Assembly: GCA_024639935.1 (NCBI GenBank)
Contig: JAHEFZ010000005.1
Span: 1-64,000 of the forward strand
Length of the DNA: 64,000 nucleotides
Source: Microbacteriaceae bacterium
GTDB lineage: Bacteria > Actinomycetota > Actinomycetes > Actinomycetales > Microbacteriaceae
Reading direction: 5' to 3'
Made by a program: the position numbers and the translations under genes. The notes beneath the pieces are model-generated. The model saw nothing but the letters and a program-made list of their open reading frames with translations. It had not been told where the DNA came from and searched no databases. Within the stretch, counting starts at the first letter, position 1, and each line of letters begins with the position of its first letter. Shown here one piece after another: positions 8,565-17,812 of this stretch.

Positions 8565-9647
8565 CTATTGGGGAAGAATGTTGGCTTTGCGATAGGCTTC
8601 AACGTTTGAGAAGAAGCTCTTGGGGCTGGACCGGAAATTCAAGAAGCCTGCTTCGCGTGACTTCGTCATGTCCGTGAAGCACTCAATCTGGCGACCGAGG
8701 TCACTGTCGCTGTGCCACCATGAGGCAAGTTTGGTCACATCGGAAACGGCAAGATTGTGCTTTTGGGCGATCTCTTCCCAAACCGGTGCAGCGTCCTTCA
8801 TTTGCTCTTCGAGCGGCTGGAAGTGAGATTCCTTTGGGCCCTCGTAGGGCAGACCGAAGTGTTCTGCGATCTGTGGCCACATCCAGCGCCACCGAAATGT
8901 ATCCCCGTTCGCAATGTTGAACGCTTCGTTTTCGCCAGCCTTGTGTGTCGCTGCCCAGACAAGTTGTTCGCCGAGCAGGTCGGCATCGGTCACATCGACC
9001 ACACCGTTCCACGACTGAGTCGATCCAGGGTAGATGAACGGTTTGCCCAGTGCTTTTTGAATTTCAGCATAGACAGAGAGAGTCAGCACCATGTTCATTG
9101 CATTGTCGACGGCATAACCAAAAATGGTGTGCGAGCGGTGAACACTCCAGGTGAATCCTTGGTCGCGTGCCGCAGCAAACAGTTCATCTTCTTGGGTGTA
9201 ATAGAAATTCGGAACATCGAGGCGAGGTTCGTCCTCGTGGAAAGGAGTCTCTGCCATGACAGCGTTCGCATAATTGTCGAACGGTCCAAGATAGTGTTTC
9301 AAGCCCGTCTGAAGAGCGACGTGACGAACGCCGCCATCTGGCTTTAGTCCGGCAAGAAGATTTCGGATGGTGGCGCCGTTCACTTCAATGTTTTCGGCTT
9401 CCGAATCCTTTTTGATCCATGCGGTCATGAATACAATTTCCGGCTTCAGCCCCGAGAGCGCGGTTTTCACCTCTTCAGCGTCGAGCAAGTCAGCCTTGAT
9501 GTGATGAACACCAGCCGGCAGGCCGTCTGTCCGGCGCGATAACCCGTGTACTTCCCACCCTGCATTCATCAGCTGCGTGGCAATTACTTGACCTGAGATT
9601 CCGGTGACTCCAACGACGAGTGCCTTGCGAGTTGAATCGTTGCCCAT
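8565..9647 (-). CDS. PRISE-type SDR (progesterone 5-beta-reductase/iridoid synthase-like)
   Basis: GVTGISGQV, NFYYTQEDELF and HRSHTIFGY motifs; start trimmed to ATG 9647 (MGNDSTRKALVVG). Confidence 0.75.
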   Translation of the reverse strand: MGNDSTRKALVVGVTGISGQVIATQLMNAGWEVHGLSRRTDGLPAGVHHIKADLLDAEEVKTALSGLKPEIVFMTAWIKKDSEAENIEVNGATIRNLLAGLKPDGGVRHVALQTGLKHYLGPFDNYANAVMAETPFHEDEPRLDVPNFYYTQEDELFAAARDQGFTWSVHRSHTIFGYAVDNAMNMVLTLSVYAEIQKALGKPFIYPGSTQSWNGVVDVTDADLLGEQLVWAATHKAGENEAFNIANGDTFRWRWMWPQIAEHFGLPYEGPKESHFQPLEEQMKDAAPVWEEIAQKHNLAVSDVTKLASWWHSDSDLGRQIECFTDMTKSREAGFLNFRSSPKSFFSNVEAYRKANILPQ

Positions 9648-9849
9648 TTCTACGCATCTCCATTTCATGCTGTCGTTCACTTGAGATGAACGATACCAGA
9701 ACTTCTCAACTTTGCGCCCTGGCAGCGGAAACGACGGTTTGGCCGTCATTTAGCCCGAGTCGGATACGTGTATGTTCAGACAATATCCTTGCTAACATCA
9801 AGGGAGTCTCGCTTTTAGTGGAGGAAGCTCAAACAAATTTGGCATAACG

Positions 9850-9873
9850 GTGTGACAGAAATTGTTGCCACAC
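9850..9873. promoter_or_regulatory. Candidate operator: imperfect inverted repeat GTGTGACA-N8-TGCCACAC
   Basis: Read directly between the divergent PRISE SDR and sugar ABC permease; 7/8 arm match. Confidence 0.3.
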
Positions 9874-9950
9874 ACTATGCTCGAACTATAAAGTGGCAGT
9901 CAACACATGTTCAGTACTATGGAACTGAACTCGGGCACGAAGGAGTGCAG

Positions 9951-10988
9951 ATGGCACAGCAAAGTGAGGCGACCCTCTCGAGGGGTCCACGCTTTCAGGT
10001 CTCGAAAGGTCTGTTGACCGTTTCGGTATCGACTGTGGTTCTGTTCGTTCTCAGCGCTATCGTTGCGCCGTCGAGTGTTTCGCCAGGACCTCTGGGCAGC
10101 ATGATTCCGTTCGCCGCAATTTTGGCAATCGTTGGGCTCGGTCAAATGCTGGTCATCCAGCAGGCCGGTATCGATCTTTCTGTTCCAGGATCCGTTTCAC
10201 TCGCGGCTGTCATCGTTTCGGCACTACCTGAAATCGAAGACGATCGCCTTCTCCCGGCGGTAATTCTCTCGCTCGTTGTCGCCATTGCGATTGGGATTCT
10301 CAACGGATACCTGGTTGGTTTCCTCAAATTGAACCCGATCATTGCAACTCTCGGAACCAACTCGTTGCTTTTTGGCTTCGTGATGCTGATAACCCAGGGA
10401 ATCCCTCGCATGACGACTGCCTTGCTGTTGTCCATCGTGAGCGGGTCCACTTTCGGGATTCCGAATTCGGTATTCTTCGCAACCGCTGTCCTCATGGTGG
10501 TCGTTTTCATTTTGCGCAAAACTGTTCCGGGTCGGCGATTTGAATCGATTGGTGCAAGCGCCCCGGTCGCAATGGTCTCTGGTTTACGGATCAAGACCCA
10601 TCAAGCAATGGCCTATGTGTGGGCACAAGTTCTGTACGCAATTGCAGGGATTATGATCGCTGGAGTTATCTCTGAACCCAACGGCACTATGGGTAGCGCG
10701 TATCTCCTGCCGTCGGTCGCCGTGGTCGTTCTCGGTGGAACTTCGCTGTTAGGCGGTCGTGGCCTTCCCGCCGCCACTGTGATTGCCGCAGTATTCCTCT
10801 CCCAACTCGACCAATTCGTTCTTGCGCTTGGGGTAAATTTTGCAATCCGCACCCTCGTTCAAGCAGCAGCGCTCGCAATCGGCGTTGCAATTTACACCGT
10901 GGACTGGTCTCGCGTGAGATCTGTCCTTCAAAAATTCCTGTCGACTCAACGTCGCGGGGAGCAACAAACTTCTTTGCCGACGGCTTAG
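9951..10988 (+). CDS. Sugar-type ABC transporter permease (RbsC/BPD_transp_2 family)
   Basis: LGQMLVIQQAGIDLSVPGSVSLAAV, VVLGGTSLLGGRG; start trimmed to MAQQSEATL. Confidence 0.85.
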   Translation: MAQQSEATLSRGPRFQVSKGLLTVSVSTVVLFVLSAIVAPSSVSPGPLGSMIPFAAILAIVGLGQMLVIQQAGIDLSVPGSVSLAAVIVSALPEIEDDRLLPAVILSLVVAIAIGILNGYLVGFLKLNPIIATLGTNSLLFGFVMLITQGIPRMTTALLLSIVSGSTFGIPNSVFFATAVLMVVVFILRKTVPGRRFESIGASAPVAMVSGLRIKTHQAMAYVWAQVLYAIAGIMIAGVISEPNGTMGSAYLLPSVAVVVLGGTSLLGGRGLPAATVIAAVFLSQLDQFVLALGVNFAIRTLVQAAALAIGVAIYTVDWSRVRSVLQKFLSTQRRGEQQTSLPTA

Positions 10989-11040
10989 AAGCACAATATG
11001 CGTGACAGTGATGCCACGCAGTCAGATGGAGGAAACATAG

Positions 11041-12144
11041 ATGATTCGTCGTCGTAAAGTCGCTGCAGCGCTTTCTGCTGCGGCCATTGCCGCCCTGCTG
11101 TTAGCGGGCTGTGCAAGCACTGCCACAACTGATCCCGGTACCGACGCCGCAGCGGGCGACCGCCCCGACTGGTGTGGACCAACCGAAATCACCATGGGAC
11201 TCACCGATGGTTTCGGTGGAAACAACTGGCGTCTCGTCACCACTGCCTCGGCACAAGACGAGATCGCAAAGTGTTCGAGCGTCACCGAGCTGCTCTACGC
11301 AGACGGCCAGGGCGACACCACCAAGGCAATCTCGGACATCAACGCAATGGTTGCCAAGGGCGTCAAGGCGCTCGTCGTGTTCCCTGATGCAGGTCCCGCA
11401 ATCCTTCCTGCACTTCGCGACGCCTACGCAGCTGGTGTTGTCACGGTTCCTTACCGTGTCGACGCGGGTGGCGTTGCTGGCGAGGACTTCAACCTTTGGG
11501 TTGGTGGCGACTTCGTGACCGACGGCAAGAACTGGGGCGAGTGGGTCAAGGCCAACTTCCCCGACGGCGCGAACATCTTGTTCTTGTCAGGTCCTGCTGG
11601 AAACAGCCAGGGTGTCGACGAGCGAACAGGTTTCGAATCCGTTCTCGGTGATGGAACCGGCGCTTACAAGTACATCGGTGAGCAGCCCTTCGAAGTTACC
11701 AACTGGGATGCAGCACTCACCCAGAAGGTACTTACCGCCGCAATCGCAAAGTACGACCAGATTGACGTAATCATGTCCGACTTCGGTCCGGTTATGGTTT
11801 CGTCACTTGGTGAATTCACCAAGAGTGGCCGTTCGATTCCTGCACTCGCAACTTCTGACGGAAACATCCTCGGTTGCTTCTACGAAGACAACAAGGACGC
11901 AAACCCCGACTTCAAGTTGATGACCGTTGCCACGGGTAACGACCACGTGCGTCTTGCAGTTCAGCACGCTGTTGCCCTCGCAACTGGTGGTGTCGTTCCC
12001 ACGGCGACATCATTCGCTGGACCGGTGTTCGAGGACTCCACGTCAACGGACAAGCCCGTGCAGTGCAACCGCGACATCGACCCCTGGACCTTCCTCTCAG
12101 CTCAGCTGAGCGGCGAGGCCCAGCAGGCGCTGCTCGGTCAGTAA
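11041..12144 (+). CDS. Sugar ABC transporter substrate-binding lipoprotein
   Basis: Lipobox LLLAGC; periplasmic-binding pattern KGVKALVVFPDAGPAILPALRDAYAAGV; ggagg RBS. Confidence 0.85.
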   Translation: MIRRRKVAAALSAAAIAALLLAGCASTATTDPGTDAAAGDRPDWCGPTEITMGLTDGFGGNNWRLVTTASAQDEIAKCSSVTELLYADGQGDTTKAISDINAMVAKGVKALVVFPDAGPAILPALRDAYAAGVVTVPYRVDAGGVAGEDFNLWVGGDFVTDGKNWGEWVKANFPDGANILFLSGPAGNSQGVDERTGFESVLGDGTGAYKYIGEQPFEVTNWDAALTQKVLTAAIAKYDQIDVIMSDFGPVMVSSLGEFTKSGRSIPALATSDGNILGCFYEDNKDANPDFKLMTVATGNDHVRLAVQHAVALATGGVVPTATSFAGPVFEDSTSTDKPVQCNRDIDPWTFLSAQLSGEAQQALLGQ

Positions 12145-12166
12145 TAGGCTCCAACAGTAATAACGG

Positions 12167-12202
12167 GCGCTGGGTCGGCTTAGAAATAAGTCGGCCCAGC
12201 GC
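12167..12202 (+). promoter_or_regulatory. Intercistronic stem-loop between SBP and ATPase-permease genes
   Basis: GCGCTGGGTCGGCTT-agaaat-AAGTCGGCCCAGCGC (with G-U pairs), no T-run. Confidence 0.6.
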
Positions 12203-12238
12203 ACCATCTCACCGAATTGATACATCAGGAGAAGCAGA

Positions 12239-14752
12239 GTGGTTCAGAGCAAATCGGACAACGTGGTGATGGAACTGCGTGGGATCTCCAAGGATTACTC
12301 GGGCGTCCCCGCCCTGACAGATGTAAGCCTGCAGATCAAAGCCGGGGAAGTTCATGCGCTTCTCGGTGAAAACGGTGCGGGCAAGTCGACCCTGATGAAT
12401 GTCGCCTCGGGCACCGTTGCCCCGTCCAAGGGCGATCTCAGTGTCCACGGAGAGCGCTTTGATGCGCTCACGCCAGCGCTGGCGAACAAACTTGGAATTG
12501 CAATCGTTCACCAACACCCCGCAGTGTTGAATGACCTCACCGTCTTGGAAAACCTCCAAGTGGCGTTGCCGAGTTCGGTTTTCCGAGGCCGCAGCCCCGA
12601 AGCCGTGGGAGCGAGCATCCTCGAACGGGTGGGTCTTAAAATTTCGCTCAATCTGCGCGTTGAAGATTTGACCATCGCACAAAAACACTTGCTTGAAATC
12701 GCGAAGGCGTTGGCCACCGAGCCCAAAATTTTGGTTCTTGACGAGCCAACCGCGGCACTCGGCCAGGATTCCGTAGAAATTCTCTTCCAACTCATCGCCA
12801 AGGAAATCGCAAAGAAAACCGCGGTGATTTACATCACGCACCGCCTCGCGGAAGTTCGCCAACTTGCCGACATCGTTACGGTGCTGCGCGACGGCCTGCT
12901 CAGGGCTACATCACCGATCGATAAAATTACGGACGCAGAGCTTTTGGCTCAGATTGTTGGCCGTGAATTAAAATCCACTTTCCCCGCCAAGAGTCCCGAG
13001 CCGTCCGGTGTTAAGCCAAACCTTGTGGTCACGAATTTAACGGGCAATGGCTTTACCGACGTCAGCATTCAATCGTTTCCCGGGCAAATTATCGGAATTG
13101 CGGGCGTAATCGGAAACGGGCAGTCACAATTTCTCAAGGCGTTGTCCGGTCAAGCAGAATTCACGGGTTCCATCGAAATCAACGGTGAAACCAAAACCGC
13201 ACGCCAGCTAAACGGCAAGGCGGCTCTCATGCCGGCTGACCGCCAGCGCGAGGGTGTCATGATGCGAATGTCAGTTCGAGAGAATTCGGCCTTGTCATCG
13301 CTGAAACGATTCAAACAGTGGGGACTCTTGAGCCGCTCAAAGGAAGTCAATGACGTCCACGACACCCTCAGCTCACTGTCCATCAAGGCGCCGAGCCTCG
13401 AGGCGCCAGTTTCCGCATTATCCGGTGGAAACCAACAGAAGGTCGTCATGGCTCGCGCCCTGCTGTCGAACCCGGTGATGATTCTCGCAGATGAGCCAAC
13501 CCAGGGTGTTGACGTCGGCGCGCGCTTGGAACTCTATGACATCCTGCGCAAGGCATCGGCGGACGGAATCCCCGTAGTCGTTGCATCGTCAGACGCCAAG
13601 GAACTGGAGGGTCTCTGTGACACCGTCTACGTGTTGTCACGTGGACAGGTCGTCAAGACCCTGCACGATGGGGAAAACCGCGAAGAGGCAATGATCGAAG
13701 CGGCGGTTACGTCCACCACGAAAGTTATTCGAATGGAACGAGAAGTTCGAGAACAGAAGTTGGGGAACGAGACGTTTGTCGAAAAGTTTCGCCGATTCCT
13801 CCGGGGCGACTACGCGCCGCCCGTGATGTTGGCGCTGGTGATGGTCGCCGTGGCAGCCATAATTCTGCCCGGTAGCTCCACTTACCTGGGGGATTTCAAC
13901 ATCAAATCGATGTTGCTCCTCGTCAGTGTGCTTGCTTTTGTCGGTATTGGACAGACAACGGTCATGATGACGGGTGGAATCGACCTGTCGACCGGCCCTC
14001 TGGCTGGGTTCTTGGTGGTCATCGCATCGTTCTATTTGAACGACGATTCACCGCTCACTGCCGTGATCATGGGTCTCGTCACAATGGCGCTCGTTGCAGC
14101 GGTGGTCGGCTTAGTCAACAGTTCCTTGATCAGGTTTGTGAAATTCACGGCAATTGCCGCGACCCTCACGACCTACATCGCCATCGGTGGTTTCGCGTTC
14201 ATCTTGCGCCCCGAACCAGGCGGTCTCATCAGCCAGGCAATCGCTGAGTCGATGAAGTCGACGGTCGGTCCGATTCCTTACGTATTCGTCGCCGCTGTCG
14301 TCGCGGCAATTGGAATGGAGTACCTGCTTCGGAAGTCGCGCTGGGGATGGAATCTTCGCGCGGTCGGTTCACATGAAGAGTCTGCTCGGAAGCTCGGAAT
14401 CAACATCAACCGCACAATAATCGGGGCCTACGTTGTTTCGTCGTTATTTGTCTTCCTAGGATCGATCCTGCTCGCAGTCCAACTTGGGATCGGTGACGCT
14501 ACTCAAGGTGTGACATACACGCTGACCGGAATTACCGCGGTCGTCCTCGGGGGAACCTCACTAATGGGTGGACGCGGAACCTACATCGGAACGCTGATGG
14601 GTTCGGTATTGCTCATTCAAGTCCTCAACGCCACTGTGTTCCTCGATCTCGACCAAAAATGGCAATACTGGTTGCAGGCGGGGCTCATCCTGATTGCCGC
14701 AATCGTGTATAGCGTCGCCCGTGCGAGAAAGACCCGACTCAAAATAGCGTAA
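12239..14752 (+). CDS. Sugar ABC transporter, RbsA-type tandem ATPase fused to RbsC-type permease
   Basis: 837 aa single ORF: GENGAGKST, LVLDEPTAAL, LSGGNQQKVVMARAL, ADEPTQGVD, then MMTGGIDLSTGPLAG and VVLGGTSLMGGRG; GTG start with aggag RBS. Confidence 0.9.
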   Translation: MVQSKSDNVVMELRGISKDYSGVPALTDVSLQIKAGEVHALLGENGAGKSTLMNVASGTVAPSKGDLSVHGERFDALTPALANKLGIAIVHQHPAVLNDLTVLENLQVALPSSVFRGRSPEAVGASILERVGLKISLNLRVEDLTIAQKHLLEIAKALATEPKILVLDEPTAALGQDSVEILFQLIAKEIAKKTAVIYITHRLAEVRQLADIVTVLRDGLLRATSPIDKITDAELLAQIVGRELKSTFPAKSPEPSGVKPNLVVTNLTGNGFTDVSIQSFPGQIIGIAGVIGNGQSQFLKALSGQAEFTGSIEINGETKTARQLNGKAALMPADRQREGVMMRMSVRENSALSSLKRFKQWGLLSRSKEVNDVHDTLSSLSIKAPSLEAPVSALSGGNQQKVVMARALLSNPVMILADEPTQGVDVGARLELYDILRKASADGIPVVVASSDAKELEGLCDTVYVLSRGQVVKTLHDGENREEAMIEAAVTSTTKVIRMEREVREQKLGNETFVEKFRRFLRGDYAPPVMLALVMVAVAAIILPGSSTYLGDFNIKSMLLLVSVLAFVGIGQTTVMMTGGIDLSTGPLAGFLVVIASFYLNDDSPLTAVIMGLVTMALVAAVVGLVNSSLIRFVKFTAIAATLTTYIAIGGFAFILRPEPGGLISQAIAESMKSTVGPIPYVFVAAVVAAIGMEYLLRKSRWGWNLRAVGSHEESARKLGININRTIIGAYVVSSLFVFLGSILLAVQLGIGDATQGVTYTLTGITAVVLGGTSLMGGRGTYIGTLMGSVLLIQVLNATVFLDLDQKWQYWLQAGLILIAAIVYSVARARKTRLKIA

Positions 14753-14815
14753 GTCGCTCGGCTTTAACTCTTTGGCTTTCAGAAAAACAGCGCGTTTGCC
14801 GTAAACGACCGAGAC

Positions 14816-15697
14816 TTAGCGAATCTTCTTTTGTCGTGTCAACTCGGCAACCGCGGACCAGTCCAGGTCTTTGAGGTCGGGGTCGACGAGTGCCTGATCA
14901 AAGAGTTGGTGTAGCACAGTGGCAACCGGAAGCGTGAGGCCAAGGCTCGCCGCTGCATCCTCAACGAGCTTCACGTCCTTGAGGCCGAGTGCCATCGAGA
15001 ACCCGCGCGGAGTGTATGCACGATTGACAATCATCGGGCCATACCCGACATACGCGGAACCGGTGAACGCGGTGTGCGTCAAAATTTCCATGAAAGTGTT
15101 GGCGTCGACTCCCGCGGATTCCACTAATGCCACCGACTCCCCGATGGCCTGGAGTGCATGGATCAGGTTGTAGTTGACGCCGAGTTTGACGAAATTGGAT
15201 TTGGAATGGTCTTCCCCAACATTCCAATACTGTGCGGCGATCTTGTCAAAAATATGTCCGGCGGCATCGATATCCCCTGCCTTCCCGGCGGCAACGACAA
15301 GAAGTTTGCCGCTCGTGATTGCGATCGGGCGACCAAGCACAGGCGCCGCAATGTACCCAATCCCGTGGGCGTCATGACGTGAGGCGAGGGTTTCCGACGC
15401 GGCCGGGCTCAAGGTTGACATATTGATATGAATTGCGCCAGGTTTAGCTGTCGCGAGGCGCTCGTCGCTGAAAACGTCCAATGCGGCATCATCATTACTG
15501 AGTAACGACATCACGAAGTCGTTGCGTAACGCCTCGATCAGCTCAACCTGTCGAGCTCCCTTGTCACGAAGTTCATCGATGTCTTTTGCGGATCGATTCC
15601 AGATATCGACGTCGAAGCCTTGGTCAAGTAATCGATGTGCCATCGCAGTACCCATTGAACCAAGGCCAATGAGAGAAACACGAGTTTTATCCACCAC
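14816..15697 (-). CDS. NAD(P)-dependent oxidoreductase, 3-hydroxyisobutyrate dehydrogenase family
   Basis: VSLIGLGSMGTAMAHRLLDQGFDVDIWNRS; GVNYNLIHALQAIGE; KDVKLVEDAA. Confidence 0.85.
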   Translation of the reverse strand: MVDKTRVSLIGLGSMGTAMAHRLLDQGFDVDIWNRSAKDIDELRDKGARQVELIEALRNDFVMSLLSNDDAALDVFSDERLATAKPGAIHINMSTLSPAASETLASRHDAHGIGYIAAPVLGRPIAITSGKLLVVAAGKAGDIDAAGHIFDKIAAQYWNVGEDHSKSNFVKLGVNYNLIHALQAIGESVALVESAGVDANTFMEILTHTAFTGSAYVGYGPMIVNRAYTPRGFSMALGLKDVKLVEDAAASLGLTLPVATVLHQLFDQALVDPDLKDLDWSAVAELTRQKKIR

Positions 15698-15700
15698 GAG

Positions 15701-16900
15701 TTATCCGATCAATTCGTTGCGAACAAATTCAAGTTCCCGACTGACGTACTCGATAATGTCGCCGGTTTTCAGCTCTGGAGGCAATACATCCCACGTGTAG
15801 GTTTCGATTTCCAAGTGATCCGATAAAGGAGTTTCCCGGTGCATTGCCAGTGCTTCTTGGACGCCGAATCGAGTCGTCCGAAATGGGCCGAGTTCCTCGA
15901 GGAACACCGGCACGTGAAAATGTGTGCGCATCTCACTGGGTACTGGATTCGCCTCATAGGCGTCGAGCGCTTCGCCGAGGTTCAAAAACTTGGTGATCGT
16001 GCCGCCTTGCTTGAGCGATGTCTGGCTGAGATAGATCGTGTCCGTGAAACGCCTGAGTGCGGCGATCTTGTCGTGCGTGAGTTCCTCAACCCAGAGCGAT
16101 GATGCTTCCTGAAGTTTAAAGATTGGGATACCGGCGTCAACTATTTTGTTGAGAGAGTCGGTGATGTTCTCGAAACCGACCGACTGGTGCCCGATATCAA
16201 AAACAATTCCCAGATATCGCCGAACAGCGCCTTCAGCTTCACTCAAGGGAATGTTGGCGACTTCGGCGAGTTCGCTGATGCCGGCGCGCGAATAGATTCG
16301 ATTCGTGAACCACTCGATTGTTTCGTCGGTGGTTTCGAGATAACACGCGGGCTCGGGTTCGATCGCAAGTTTGACTCGGCGCCCCGTGCGTTCTTCGAGA
16401 TTGCGCAAATGAGCCACCACCCGAAAAGCATTGCGCGTGAACTTAGCGATGTACGGTTCTCCTGCAACATTTGGCTTGAACGCAAGAGGCGCAGTCTGAA
16501 TTGAAGGATTCACATCAGCCGGCGAAATCTCCGCCAGAATGTCGGCAATCGAATTGGTGTAGTTGACGCGGTCATCGGTGGTCCAGTCCGGTTCGTAGAC
16601 CCGTTCCATCACCACTTCGCCCTTGAACGGACCGTAGGGAAAGGCATTCACTGTGTAGACATACAAGTCTTCCTTCGCCAGGAACTCGGCTAAGGACGCA
16701 CGCTCGTCAGGGTTTTCCGTCAGCGCTTTCGCTGACGAAGCAGATATTCGCAGGGAAACCGCGAAGGGTTCGTTCGGCGAGATCCGCTTTTTGACCTGTG
16801 GGACGAACTCGCGGAGGCTTGCGTTCATTTCAGACCATGTGTCGCCAAGGTGCACCAGGGTCGAATAACCGAGGTGGCCCAAGCCGTTGTTGAGTTTCAT
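15701..16900 (-). CDS. EboE-like TIM-barrel protein (metabolite traffic protein EboE / AP-endonuclease-2-like)
   Basis: Start at ATG 16900: MKLNNGLGHLGYSTLVHLGDTWSEM...LYVYTVNAFPYGPFKGEVVMERVYEPDW..R..YT; IEPEPACYLE. Confidence 0.75.
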   Translation of the reverse strand: MKLNNGLGHLGYSTLVHLGDTWSEMNASLREFVPQVKKRISPNEPFAVSLRISASSAKALTENPDERASLAEFLAKEDLYVYTVNAFPYGPFKGEVVMERVYEPDWTTDDRVNYTNSIADILAEISPADVNPSIQTAPLAFKPNVAGEPYIAKFTRNAFRVVAHLRNLEERTGRRVKLAIEPEPACYLETTDETIEWFTNRIYSRAGISELAEVANIPLSEAEGAVRRYLGIVFDIGHQSVGFENITDSLNKIVDAGIPIFKLQEASSLWVEELTHDKIAALRRFTDTIYLSQTSLKQGGTITKFLNLGEALDAYEANPVPSEMRTHFHVPVFLEELGPFRTTRFGVQEALAMHRETPLSDHLEIETYTWDVLPPELKTGDIIEYVSRELEFVRNELIG

Positions 16901-17076
16901 GAAGCCCTTCCGCGCTGTCGTTAAAGCCAGTTTATGTGCAGTTTGACTTAACACGAAGCGTGAATTTGACCACTTTTTGCCGATTTCATAAAGAATCAAT
17001 GAAAAAGAAGGAACGATTCTGTAAGGTGATGGTAAACCACCTGGTTGTCGGGTGCCAGCGCAAAAGAGGGGACGCG

Positions 17077-17799
17077 ATGCATTTCGCAATCGGTGAAGAG
17101 CTGCGTAGAGTCCGCCTGTCGCGCAAATTGAGCTTAAGAAACGTCGCATCGGCAGTCGGAGTTTCCGCCAGCCTCCTCTCCCAGGTTGAGACGGGCAAAA
17201 CTCAGCCATCGGTGTCCACACTCTACGCACTGGTCAATCATCTAGGGGTGTCGCTCGATGGGCTGATGAAGGGCATTAGCCAATCCGAGGACAAAACGTT
17301 AGACGGCTCTGATTACGAAGATGGGCACCACGGAATCGTCCAGCGACGAAGCGAGAATCCCCTGATTGAAATGGAAAACGGAGTGGTGTGGGAGCGTTTG
17401 GCTGACGGTGGGCGTGATGACGCCGACCCGCTGATGGTGACCTACGAACCGGGAAGTTCTAGTTCGGTTGAAGGCAAAATGATGCGCCATGATGCCCTCG
17501 AGTACGGACTGATAATCGAAGGCACCTTGACCCTTCGAATCGAAAACGAAGTGCACGAGATTTATCCAGGTGACTCATTTAGCTTCGACGCAAATCGTTT
17601 GCACATGTTCGAAAACAATTCGGCGAAACCTGCACGAGGAATCTGGTTTGTCATTGGCAGTAAACACGCCGAAAGTGCCGACCTGAGTAACCTCGGTCCG
17701 GCAAAATCTACGGCACCGTCACTGCCCGCGAAATCTGCTGTCGATGTCCTCAATGCGATGGGTGACGCGAAAACCCGCAAGCTGAAAGGCCGGGGCTAA
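17077..17799 (+). CDS. XRE-family HTH transcriptional regulator with C-terminal cupin domain
   Basis: IGEELRRVRLSRKLSLRNVASAVGVSASLLSQVETGKTQPSVSTLYAL; cupin EYGLIIEGTLTLRIENEVHEIYPGDSFSF. Confidence 0.85.
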   Translation: MHFAIGEELRRVRLSRKLSLRNVASAVGVSASLLSQVETGKTQPSVSTLYALVNHLGVSLDGLMKGISQSEDKTLDGSDYEDGHHGIVQRRSENPLIEMENGVVWERLADGGRDDADPLMVTYEPGSSSSVEGKMMRHDALEYGLIIEGTLTLRIENEVHEIYPGDSFSFDANRLHMFENNSAKPARGIWFVIGSKHAESADLSNLGPAKSTAPSLPAKSAVDVLNAMGDAKTRKLKGRG

Positions 17800-17812
17800 T
17801 AATCCCTTCGAG

